From contig NZ_CAJRAU010000003.1 in assembly GCF_907165045.1 (NCBI RefSeq), positions 868,001-932,000 on the forward strand: a stretch of DNA of 64,000 nt, in the 5' to 3' direction. This DNA is from Dyadobacter linearis (lineage in GTDB: Bacteria; Bacteroidota; Bacteroidia; Cytophagales; Spirosomataceae). Positions 54,752-62,466 of this stretch are shown here, one piece after another; position 1 is the stretch's first letter, and each line of letters begins with the position of its first letter. A program made the translations under genes and the position numbers. The notes under the pieces are model-generated. The model was not told the DNA's origin, did not search any database, and saw nothing but the letters and a program-made list of their open reading frames with translations.

Positions 54752-55815
54752 CTATTTGAATAGTAGGTCCAAAGGTCGTTTTCCACCTTTTCAGAGTAGG
54801 TTAAAGTGCCTTTCGGCACGGGGGCGATCGTTCCTTTACCTATTGTTTTTTTCGCCTGGCATCTTCTGATCTCGTCCCAGAGTCCCGATTGTAAGAATGC
54901 GTTGATCACGGTAGTGCCGCCTTCCACAAAAACCGAATGTATCTTGCGCTTCCATAGTTCTTCCAGCATGTCCCCTATTTCATTTTCTCCCGAAGAAATC
55001 TTTAAATAGCTCACTGCTTTCGTGTCCGAATATCGCTCCGGTTCGGCAGGAGATTTTGTTTCTTCCAAAAAATTAACAACGATCGTCGCTTGGGAGTTAT
55101 CGAACAGGTTGAGCGTTTCGGGCAGCTGTAAATAACGGTCCAGCACGATCCTGACCGGATCTCGTCCTGCCCAATGCCTGACATTCAATCGCGGGTTGTC
55201 GGCAAGCGCAGTTTTAAAACCCACCAGTATTACATCCTCTTCCGTTCTCCATTTGTGAACGCGCATATTGGAAAGTGCGCCGCTGATCGCCACCGGCGGA
55301 CCGTCTGAATACCCCAGAAAACCATCGGCCGTTTCTGCCCATTTCAGGATTACATAAGGCCGCTGCCGCGTCATAGCATTGAAAAACCGCTTGTTCAGCG
55401 CAAGACCTTCTTCATTTAAAACCTGTGTGATCACTTCAATACCGGCATCGGCCAGCTTTTGTATTCCCCGGCCGGATACCAGAGGATTAGGGTCCGTATT
55501 ACAGATTACGACCCGTTTCAATTTGTGGCGGATCAGCAGATCTGCGCAGGGAGGCGTTTTTCCGATATGCGAGCAGGGTTCGAGCGTCACATAGGCGGTA
55601 GCTTCCGACAAAAGAGCTGCATTTCCCTTGTGCTTTGCATCTTCCACCGCCCACACTTCTGCATGCGGCCCGCCGTAATGCCGGTGCCAGCCTTCGCCGA
55701 TGATCGTCTCATTATGTACGATCACACAGCCAACCATCGGATTAGGACTTACATTTCCCCTGCCGTATTCTGCAAGCTGTAAGGCCCTGCGCATCCATTG
55801 AATATCAGTCTCCAT
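54748..55815 (-). CDS. ribD: Bifunctional pyrimidine deaminase/reductase of riboflavin synthesis
   Basis: About 355 residues. The N-terminal deaminase domain has the zinc site HAEVWAVEDA and PCSHIGKTPPCADLLI. The C-terminal reductase domain has RPYVILKWAETADGFLG, VGFKTALADNPRLNVR and VFVEGGTTVINAFLQSG. It converts the GTP cyclohydrolase II product to the ribitylamino pyrimidine for riboflavin. The ATG at 55815 is used; an upstream in-frame start at 55830 overlaps the promoter match. It is divergent from prmC, with the 3' end overlapping aroE. Confidence 0.95.
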   Translation of the reverse strand: METDIQWMRRALQLAEYGRGNVSPNPMVGCVIVHNETIIGEGWHRHYGGPHAEVWAVEDAKHKGNAALLSEATAYVTLEPCSHIGKTPPCADLLIRHKLKRVVICNTDPNPLVSGRGIQKLADAGIEVITQVLNEEGLALNKRFFNAMTRQRPYVILKWAETADGFLGYSDGPPVAISGALSNMRVHKWRTEEDVILVGFKTALADNPRLNVRHWAGRDPVRIVLDRYLQLPETLNLFDNSQATIVVNFLEETKSPAEPERYSDTKAVSYLKISSGENEIGDMLEELWKRKIHSVFVEGGTTVINAFLQSGLWDEIRRCQAKKTIGKGTIAPVPKGTLTYSEKVENDLWTYYSNS

Positions 55816-55819
55816 CGGG

Positions 55820-55827
55820 CAAAAATA
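55820..55827 (-). promoter_or_regulatory. Candidate -7 element of ribD
   Basis: On the minus strand TATTTTTG matches TAnnTTTG and lies only four bases before the ribD ATG, so the transcript might have almost no leader. No clear -33 element. Confidence 0.4.
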
Positions 55828-55849
55828 CAAACGTCCTTGTAAACACAGT

Positions 55850-55880
55850 TTTCGGGAGTTGCCATAATTTGCTAACTTTC
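55850..55880 (+). promoter_or_regulatory. Weak promoter candidate for prmC
   Basis: TTTC (55850-55853), 19 bases, then TAACTTTC (55873-55880): each element is one base from the Bacteroidota consensus with the right spacing. Confidence 0.3.
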
Positions 55881-55906
55881 CGACATTGCTTTAAAAACCA
55901 TTGGAA

Positions 55907-56767
55907 ATGACTTCGGCACGCCAGCTATATTTATATATTGTCAAAAAAATAACGGTATATCCCGAAAAAGAATCGCAGGCAATAACATTCATGTTGCTTG
56001 AACATTACATGCGGCTTCGCAACATTGATGTGCTGGTCGACCGCCCGATCGCGGACAATGCGGCCCAGCCTGATTGGGACAATATCATAGCCCGGCTTAA
56101 CAATAACGAGCCTGTTCAGCATATCATCGGTTCCACGGAGTTTTGCGGGCTCGAATTCCGCGTTTCTTCTTCGGTACTGATCCCGCGTCCCGAAACGGAG
56201 GAACTGGTAAGAATGGTCACCAGAGATTACGCTGAGCCAGACAAGGATATCACGATCCTGGATATTGGCACGGGCAGCGGCTGTATTGCTATTGTACTCG
56301 CGCGTTTTCTGCCGCACGTTTCCGTACATGCCTGGGACGTTTCCGACGAGGCATTGAAAGTAGCCCAGGAAAATGCCCGCCAGCTGATCGCAGACGTCAC
56401 TTTTGCGAAGCAGGATATGCTGAATATGACCCTGCCTTTGCCGGGTAGTATCCCTCAGTTTGACTGCCTGGTAAGTAACCCGCCTTACGTGACTTACTCG
56501 GAGCAGGAGCATATGCGCCCCAATGTATTGCGTTTTGAGCCTCACGAGGCACTTTTTGTAGAAGACAGCGATCCGCTCCTTTTTTACAAGGCGATCGCCG
56601 ATTTTGGAACCCATTACCTGAAATCAAATGGGAAATGCTACGTGGAGATCAACGAGCATTTTGGCTCCGAAACTAAGAAAGTGTTTGAGGAAAGAAATTA
56701 CCGCAATGTTGAGATCCTGAGAGATATCAACGGAAAAGACCGGTTTGTGAGAGCGATCTGGGGCTGA
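55907..56767 (+). CDS. prmC: Peptide chain release factor N5-glutamine methyltransferase
   Basis: A 286-residue SAM-dependent enzyme that methylates the GGQ glutamine of release factors. An N-terminal helical domain precedes the methyltransferase fold. Motif I is ILDIGTGSGCIAIVLARF, and the catalytic NPPY motif is in DCLVSNPPYVTYSEQEH. SSVLIPRPETEELV is the family signature. The ATG at 55907 is chosen over a TTG two codons upstream. The next gene follows after 25 bp. Confidence 0.95.
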   Translation: MTSARQLYLYIVKKITVYPEKESQAITFMLLEHYMRLRNIDVLVDRPIADNAAQPDWDNIIARLNNNEPVQHIIGSTEFCGLEFRVSSSVLIPRPETEELVRMVTRDYAEPDKDITILDIGTGSGCIAIVLARFLPHVSVHAWDVSDEALKVAQENARQLIADVTFAKQDMLNMTLPLPGSIPQFDCLVSNPPYVTYSEQEHMRPNVLRFEPHEALFVEDSDPLLFYKAIADFGTHYLKSNGKCYVEINEHFGSETKKVFEERNYRNVEILRDINGKDRFVRAIWG

Positions 56768-56792
56768 GACCTGCCTAAAACGACACTACTAA

Positions 56793-57746
56793 ATGTATAT
56801 AGAAAAAATTAAGGAAGTGCTCGACGAAATGGGCAAGGTAGTGGTGGGACAGGATAAACTCCTGAACCGGCTGCTGATAGGTCTGTTCACCGGCGGCCAT
56901 ATTTTGCTGGAAGGCGTGCCGGGATTAGCCAAAACATTGACTATCAATGTAATGGCCAAAGTACTCCACCTCGATTTCAAACGCATTCAGTTCACGCCCG
57001 ACCTGCTGCCAGCCGATTTGATCGGTACGATGATCTATAAACCGAAAATCGGTGATTATGAGGTCAAAAAGGGACCTATCTTCTCAAATCTGATCCTGGC
57101 TGATGAAGTGAACCGCTCGCCGGCAAAAGTGCAGTCGGCGCTGCTGGAAGCGATGCAGGAAAAGCAGGTGACGATCGGTGACGAAACCTATTTACTCGAC
57201 CGCCCATTCGTAGTACTTGCCACCCAAAACCCTGTGGAACAAGAAGGTACGTATCCACTTCCGGAAGCGCAGATCGACCGGTTTATGATGAAAGTGTACG
57301 TCGATTATCTGGATAAAGCGAAGGAACTGGAAGTAATGCGGCGGATGTCAGATATCAATTACGAGTACCAGATCCGGCCGATATTGAACAAAGAAGACAT
57401 TTTTGCGATCCGCGATAATGTGAACAAAGTAAATATTTCTGATACTCTCGAACGGTACATTATCGAACTTGTATTCGCTACCCGCCGCCCGCTGGATTAT
57501 GGTTTGCGGGACGAAGCGCGTTATATTCAGTTCGGAGTTTCTCCCCGCGCAACAATCTACCTTAACCGCGCGGCCAAGGCGCTGGCTTATCTGGAAGGCC
57601 GGGATTACGTTTTGCCCGAAGATATCAAAGAGCTCGCGCCCGATATTATGAACCACCGGATCCTGCTCAATTACGAAGCCGAGGCCGACGGTGTCCGCAC
57701 GATGACTATTATTGATTCTATACTTAGAAAAGTGGCGATCGGTTGA
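56793..57746 (+). CDS. MoxR-family AAA+ ATPase
   Basis: A 317-residue ATPase, probably a chaperone-like unfoldase. Walker A GVPGLAKT at 41-48, Walker B LILADEVNRSP (Asp104, Glu105), sensor region ATQNPVEQEGTYPLPEAQID, and a C-terminal lid domain. MoxR genes are usually followed by DUF58 and von Willebrand A genes; here the next gene on the same strand is lgt after the convergent yidD, so its usual partners are missing locally. Confidence 0.92.
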   Translation: MYIEKIKEVLDEMGKVVVGQDKLLNRLLIGLFTGGHILLEGVPGLAKTLTINVMAKVLHLDFKRIQFTPDLLPADLIGTMIYKPKIGDYEVKKGPIFSNLILADEVNRSPAKVQSALLEAMQEKQVTIGDETYLLDRPFVVLATQNPVEQEGTYPLPEAQIDRFMMKVYVDYLDKAKELEVMRRMSDINYEYQIRPILNKEDIFAIRDNVNKVNISDTLERYIIELVFATRRPLDYGLRDEARYIQFGVSPRATIYLNRAAKALAYLEGRDYVLPEDIKELAPDIMNHRILLNYEAEADGVRTMTIIDSILRKVAIG

Positions 57747-57747
57747 T

Positions 57748-57957
57748 TCAGGGAACGGGATCATGCCCGTGACCACCCCAGGGATGACACCTTGAAAACC
57801 GTTTCAGACCCAGCCAGGTACCCTTAAAAGGCCCATATTTCTGAATCGCTTCGATCATATATTGAGAGCAGGTAGGCGTGTAACGGCACGAATTAGGCAG
57901 GTATGGCGACAGCACACCCTGGTAAATCCGGACCAGTCCTATGAGTAAAAATTTCAT
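57748..57957 (-). CDS. yidD: Membrane protein insertion efficiency factor YidD
   Basis: A 69-residue small protein with a hydrophobic N-terminus ([20 protein letters not shown]) and the family signature [20 protein letters not shown], followed by the C-terminal [13 protein letters not shown]. It assists YidC-dependent insertion in other bacteria. It ends one base from the convergent moxR, and its start lies 50 bp from the divergent lgt. Confidence 0.93.
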   Translation of the reverse strand: MKFLLIGLVRIYQGVLSPYLPNSCRYTPTCSQYMIEAIQKYGPFKGTWLGLKRFSRCHPWGGHGHDPVP

Positions 57958-57987
57958 TTATCTTGTTGTCTCAAAATAGTATATTTG
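57957..57987 (+). promoter_or_regulatory. Promoter of lgt
   Basis: TTTA (57957-57960), 19 bases, then TATATTTG (57980-57987), a good match to the Bacteroidota consensus 20 bases before the lgt start. The upstream half overlaps the yidD start codon. Confidence 0.5.
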
Positions 57988-58007
57988 ACAAATAACAACC
58001 CTTTCGC

Positions 58008-58859
58008 ATGATTTCGTACATTCTGTGGGATGCCAGTCCCGAAATATTTACCATACCTGAATTTTTTGGCATTGGGCCCTTTCCTGTACGCTGGTACGGT
58101 TTGCTTTTCGCACTCGGGTTTCTGGTTGGCCAGCAGATCGTCATTCATATATTCAAAAAAGAAGGCCGCTCGCTTGATGATATCGATGCATTGACCCTTA
58201 CCATGGTTCTGTCGATCGTGATCGGTGCGCGGATTGGACATTTTCTATTTTATGAGCCTGAAACGCTTTTCAAAAATCCGCTCGAAGTTCTTATTCCGCC
58301 TTACTCCGGATTGGCGAGCCACGGTGCAGCGATTGGTGTGCTGATCGGGTTATGGTTGTACGCGCGTTCCCGAAAGGGCACAGGTCAGACGTTCCTTTAT
58401 GTGATCGACCGCATTATTATCACTGTTGCATTGGGCGGCGCATTCATCCGTTTTGGTAATCTCATGAATTCGGAAATTGTAGGCCGGCCAACTGATGTTC
58501 CCTGGGGTTTTGTCTTTTTAAACAATACAGAATTCCGTCAGATTCCCCGCCACCCGGCCCAATTATACGAATCGATCTCCTGCTTTATATTGGTTTTTGT
58601 GCTTTTCGCGATCTGGAACAAGTACAAAGCTGCCACGCCAAGGGGATTGATGGTGGGCGTTTTTCTGGTTTGGGTATTCACACTTCGCTTTTTGTATGAA
58701 TTTTTGAAAGAAAATCAGGAAGCTTTCGAAGCGAACTATGCGCTGAATATGGGGCAGATACTAAGTATACCTGCTGTTTTGCTCGGGCTCTATTTTATCG
58801 TTCAATCGAGAAGGGACCCGCTGCAACGAAACATAGTGCAAACCACTTCCAGCCGATGA
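58008..58859 (+). CDS. lgt: Prolipoprotein diacylglyceryl transferase
   Basis: A 283-residue inner-membrane enzyme that adds diacylglyceryl to the lipobox Cys of prolipoproteins. Seven or so hydrophobic segments. Signatures: PVRWYGLLFALGFLVGQQI, SGLASHGAAIGVLIGL (His) and RFGNLMNSEIVGRPTDVPWG. Several lipoproteins in this window would be its substrates. The stop overlaps the next gene's start (ATGA). Confidence 0.95.
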   Translation: MISYILWDASPEIFTIPEFFGIGPFPVRWYGLLFALGFLVGQQIVIHIFKKEGRSLDDIDALTLTMVLSIVIGARIGHFLFYEPETLFKNPLEVLIPPYSGLASHGAAIGVLIGLWLYARSRKGTGQTFLYVIDRIIITVALGGAFIRFGNLMNSEIVGRPTDVPWGFVFLNNTEFRQIPRHPAQLYESISCFILVFVLFAIWNKYKAATPRGLMVGVFLVWVFTLRFLYEFLKENQEAFEANYALNMGQILSIPAVLLGLYFIVQSRRDPLQRNIVQTTSSR

Positions 58860-59458
58860 AAACTTCGTCTATTCTGTCGCTGGCTTTCGCCCTTGCATTA
58901 CTTTTTACCAGTTGCGGTAAAAAAGATAATCAGGCAGAGGAAGCAGAAAGCCCGACCGATGCATTGCAGGCTTTCGCCGACAAAGCGAAGGAAATGGGCA
59001 AGCGGGAGACTGTCGATCCGATTGATTTCAGGAAATTAAAAGAACTGATGCCTGAGGAACTGATCGGGCTGAAACGGATAGAAGCGACGGGGGAAAAGTC
59101 TGGCGCGATGGGCTTCACAGTTTCCACAGCCCAGGCGAGATACAAAGGTGATAAAGATGAATCGATTGTAATTGAAATTGTAGATACCGGCGGGATTGCA
59201 GGTGTGTCCACAATGGCGCTGGCGACGTGGTCGATGGCTGAAATAGATAAAGAAACGGCCGACGGCTACGAAAAAACGACCCAGCTGGACGGATACAAGG
59301 CATTTGAGAAATATAACAGCACGATCAAAGCGGGTGAGATCAATGTGCTTGTCGCTGATCGCTATGTAGTAAACGTTGAAGGCAACAACATCTCAGTGGA
59401 CCAGCTTAAAGAAGCGCTGAAAGATATTAATCTTGTAAAACTGGAAGCATTGAAATAA
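58856..59458 (+). CDS. Small lipoprotein of unknown function
   Basis: A 200-residue lipoprotein with lipobox LFTSC (Cys20) and an acidic linker (NQAEEAESPTDALQAF). The rest (about 45-200) is a single domain with FRKLKELMPEELIGLKRIEA, SIVIEIVDTGGIAGVSTMAL and INVLVADRYVVNVEGN. I do not recognise a named family. It is translationally coupled to lgt by a 4-bp overlap and ended by a strong terminator. Confidence 0.82.
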   Translation: MKTSSILSLAFALALLFTSCGKKDNQAEEAESPTDALQAFADKAKEMGKRETVDPIDFRKLKELMPEELIGLKRIEATGEKSGAMGFTVSTAQARYKGDKDESIVIEIVDTGGIAGVSTMALATWSMAEIDKETADGYEKTTQLDGYKAFEKYNSTIKAGEINVLVADRYVVNVEGNNISVDQLKEALKDINLVKLEALK

Positions 59459-59476
59459 GAATTTACGCTAATTACA

Positions 59477-59510
59477 AAAAAACCAGAGGCTTGGCGGCTT
59501 CTGGTTTTTT
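59477..59510. terminator. Bidirectional intrinsic terminator
   Basis: A 14-bp stem with one G-T pair (59477-59490 with 59497-59510) has A and T runs on both sides. It serves the lipoprotein gene on the plus strand and the sigma factor gene on the minus strand. Confidence 0.9.
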
Positions 59511-59535
59511 ATTGGATTTAGGAATAAATATCTGT

Positions 59536-60075
59536 TCAGACTGCCGCGAAATCTACTTTGTCCCGCAGTATCTGCTTTGCTTTCACAAGCTGGTTTTTGA
59601 CTGTGTTTTTAGAAATCCTTAAAAATTCTGCGATCTCCTGATAGGACTTCCCTTCTTCAATATTGAGCTTTAAAATCTGCTTCCTTTTGATAGAAAGTGA
59701 GTCTACCGCTGCCTGGACCAGGTTTAGCCTTCTCTCGCTTTCCTCCTTTTCCTCTTCTCCGGCCACTTTCACCATCTCTATATAGTTTTTCCGCAGCAGC
59801 TCACTTTTTTCTATTTTCTTGAAATAGTCAAACGCCATATTGCGCAGGCAGGTGAACAGGTAAGAATTGAAATTGTAGTCAGGCTTGATATGCGCCCGCT
59901 TCACCCAAATTTTGATGAACACGTCCTGGACCATATTTTCCGCCTCTTCCTCGTCTTTCAAAAGCGATGTGGTGAATCTCAGCGCGGGAGATTTATAGTA
60001 GTTATACAGCTCGGCAAAAGCTGCTTCATCTCCTTCGGTTACTTTTTGCAGGGTGTTTTCGTCAGGACAGGCCAC
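59536..60075 (-). CDS. ECF-type RNA polymerase sigma factor
   Basis: A 179-residue sigma-70 family factor of the type expanded in Bacteroidota. Region 2 spans about 15-90 (AFAELYNYYKSPALRFTTSL, ENMVQDVFIKIWVKRAHI), and region 4 about 115-170 (DSLSIKRKQILKLNIEEGKS, YQEIAEFLRISKNTVKNQLV). The start is GTG at 60075: an in-frame stop lies three codons upstream and no ATG is available in front of region 2. No anti-sigma or SusCD gene is adjacent, so it looks like an orphan. Confidence 0.9.
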   Translation of the reverse strand: MACPDENTLQKVTEGDEAAFAELYNYYKSPALRFTTSLLKDEEEAENMVQDVFIKIWVKRAHIKPDYNFNSYLFTCLRNMAFDYFKKIEKSELLRKNYIEMVKVAGEEEKEESERRLNLVQAAVDSLSIKRKQILKLNIEEGKSYQEIAEFLRISKNTVKNQLVKAKQILRDKVDFAAV

Positions 60076-60540
60076 GGTTGATCAGGTTTAACGTAATAGA
60101 AAAAAGGGTAAATCGGAATCTCTTGTAAAAAATATTATTGCTTTAATTATCGCAGATACAGCCGATTATTTTGCCCGTCAATCCTTCCGCGATTTTTTGT
60201 TTTGAGTGGTGCCTTACAATTGTTTGATAAAACTACGTGCTCATTTCAATATATAAATCGCAAAGTGCGTAAAAATATCTTCATTTTGCGCAAACGTGTT
60301 TTTATTAACAGTTTCATTATAAATGCTTAGCATTCTCTTCACGAAAGCACACGTTTCTTGTTTTCCATTCAGAATTCCACTCCTCCTTTAGACGCAGATT
60401 CAGTAGTCTGGTCACAAAAAATTCTTAATAATTTTTTAACACTCCGCATAAATGCGGCGCAGACAGATAGCCCGCCGCAACTTTTGCCGAGTATATTACC
60501 GAAAGGGCACACCAAATATTCTTAACCTCAGATCATTTTC
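60076..60540. other. 465-bp gene-free gap between divergent sigma and kinase-HAD genes
   Basis: AT-rich, with no coding frame. It contains an 8-bp inverted repeat AAACGTGT (60292-60299) and ACACGTTT (60349-60356), a short hairpin CCGCA/TGCGG (60444-60457), and CGCAAAGTGCG near 60260. No full TAnnTTTG promoter match is seen on either strand, unusual for a gap this long. Its length suggests regulatory sites. Confidence 0.5.
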
Positions 60541-62466
60541 ATGGACGAGAACAGTATCTCAATCATTCTGCAGAAAATCACGGATGTGAAGATTGCCGTC
60601 TACGGCGATTTCTGCCTCGACGCCTATTGGGTAATGGACCCGAAAGGGTCGGAAGTGTCTATTGAAACGGGTTTGTGGACAGAAGCAGTTTCGACACATT
60701 ACTACACCCCGGGCGGCGCCGGGAATGTGGTTGCCAATCTTGCAGCACTCAATCCGGCGAGCATTAAAGTGATCGGAACGGTAGGGAACGATATGCAAGG
60801 ACGGGAATTGAGCGCCCAACTAATGCAACTCGGAGCGGATACTTCCAGCCTTTTTATCCAGGAAAAAAATTTTACGACTTACTGTTACCTTAAAAGGATC
60901 GTCAACGGAGCCGAGGAGCCGCGCATTGATTTCGGGGTTTTCAACAACAGGGGCACCGAAACAGACCAGCTCCTATTAGCCGCCCTGGAAAATGCATTGA
61001 TTGAATGCGACGCTTTGATATTTAACCAGCAGGTGACGGGCAGCATTAACAACGAATCTTTCATCGTAGCGGCGAATCAGCTTTTTGACAAATACAACCA
61101 CAAGATCGTCATGCTCGACTCCCGGCATTTCAATGATCGGTTTAAAAATACTTTCCTGAAAGCCAATGATCGCGAGATCGCTTCACTGGCGGGAATGCAA
61201 ATGGCTCCGGAAGAAAATATTACTACCAGGGATATCATCAAATACGGTAAGCAGATATTTGCCCAATCCCAAAAACCCGTTTTCGTAACCTGCGGAGAGC
61301 GCGGGATCATCGCTTTTGACCAAAACGGGTACAGCGAGGTACCGGGACTCCAATTGAAGAACAAGCTGGATACAGTCGGGGCTGGCGATACTGCGATCAG
61401 CGCGATCACACTTTGCGTCGCAGCCGGTGTTCCACCAGCAGAAGCAGCCAGATTTGCCAACTTCGCAGCTGCGGTTACAGTTCAAAAGTTATACACAACC
61501 GGCACCGCCAGCCCGGCGGAAATTTTGCAGATGAGCCGCGAACCGGACTACATATATAATGCAGAGCTGGCTGAAAATGAGCGCAATGCGGTGTATTTAC
61601 AAGATACCGATTTCGAATTATGCGTCCCTGCTATTTTAGCACAGTTCGGCCACATTCGTCACGCCGTTTTTGACCACGACGGGACGATCAGCTCGCTGCG
61701 GCAGGGCTGGGAAGATATCATGGAGCCCGTGATGATGAAAGCTATTTTAGGTGACCAACATGATCACGTCAGTGCCGAGACCTTTCATCTGGTGGAGCTG
61801 GAAGTAAAGTCTTTTATCCACAAAACCACGGGGATCCAGACGATTTATCAAATGGAGGGTTTGGTTGATCTCGTGCGCGATTCCGGTTTTGTGCCGGAGG
61901 AGGAAATCCTGGACAAATTTCAATATAAAGAGCTGTATAATAATGCATTAATGGAAATGGTCAGCAAAAGAATGGACAGGCTGACCAAAGGAGAACTCGG
62001 GCCGGAAGATTTTACGATGAAAGGTGCGGTGGCATTTCTGCATGAATTGAAAGCAAGGGGCGTGAGAATGTACCTGGCCAGCGGTACTGACGTGGACGAT
62101 GTGAGGAACGAGGCCGAAATGCTGGGTTATGCACATTTGTTCGACGGCGGCATTTATGGTGCATTGAAGGATTACACCAAGTTTTCCAAGAAAATGATCA
62201 TTGAGCAGATTATCCGGGAAAACGGCCTCCGTGGAAACGAGCTGGCGGTTTTCGGCGACGGTCCCGACGAGATCAGGGAGGGCCGGCGCGCGGGTGGAAT
62301 TGCGGTAGGAATCACAAGCAATGAAGTGCAGCGGTTCGGACATAATCCTGCAAAACGCCCGCGACTTGTAAAAGCCGGCGCACAGTTGCTTATTCCTGAT
62401 TTTTCTCGATACAAAATACTGGTCAGCCTGCTCTTTCAGGAAAGTGTAAATTATGCGGAAGCATGA
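60541..62466 (+). CDS. PfkB-family sugar kinase fused to HAD phosphatase
   Basis: A 641-residue cytoplasmic fusion. Residues about 10-330 are a PfkB/ribokinase domain similar to heptose-phosphate kinases: YTPGGAGNVVANLAAL, VTCGERGIIAFDQNG and DTVGAGDTAISAITL (277-291, with the catalytic Asp283). Residues about 370-630 are a HAD hydrolase: motif I FDHDGT (nucleophile Asp378), motif II YLASGTD, Lys in KFSKKM and motif IV FGDGPDEIREG. Two opposite chemistries in one chain suggest a sugar-phosphate salvage or switching step; the substrate is unknown. The stop overlaps the next gene's ATG (ATGA), so the exported propeller protein is co-produced. Confidence 0.88.
   Translation: MDENSISIILQKITDVKIAVYGDFCLDAYWVMDPKGSEVSIETGLWTEAVSTHYYTPGGAGNVVANLAALNPASIKVIGTVGNDMQGRELSAQLMQLGADTSSLFIQEKNFTTYCYLKRIVNGAEEPRIDFGVFNNRGTETDQLLLAALENALIECDALIFNQQVTGSINNESFIVAANQLFDKYNHKIVMLDSRHFNDRFKNTFLKANDREIASLAGMQMAPEENITTRDIIKYGKQIFAQSQKPVFVTCGERGIIAFDQNGYSEVPGLQLKNKLDTVGAGDTAISAITLCVAAGVPPAEAARFANFAAAVTVQKLYTTGTASPAEILQMSREPDYIYNAELAENERNAVYLQDTDFELCVPAILAQFGHIRHAVFDHDGTISSLRQGWEDIMEPVMMKAILGDQHDHVSAETFHLVELEVKSFIHKTTGIQTIYQMEGLVDLVRDSGFVPEEEILDKFQYKELYNNALMEMVSKRMDRLTKGELGPEDFTMKGAVAFLHELKARGVRMYLASGTDVDDVRNEAEMLGYAHLFDGGIYGALKDYTKFSKKMIIEQIIRENGLRGNELAVFGDGPDEIREGRRAGGIAVGITSNEVQRFGHNPAKRPRLVKAGAQLLIPDFSRYKILVSLLFQESVNYAEA

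Noticed and set aside
55931..56614. 227-codon open frame on the minus strand
   Set aside because: Antisense to prmC with intact NPPY and SAM motifs; no domain seen in the reverse frame.
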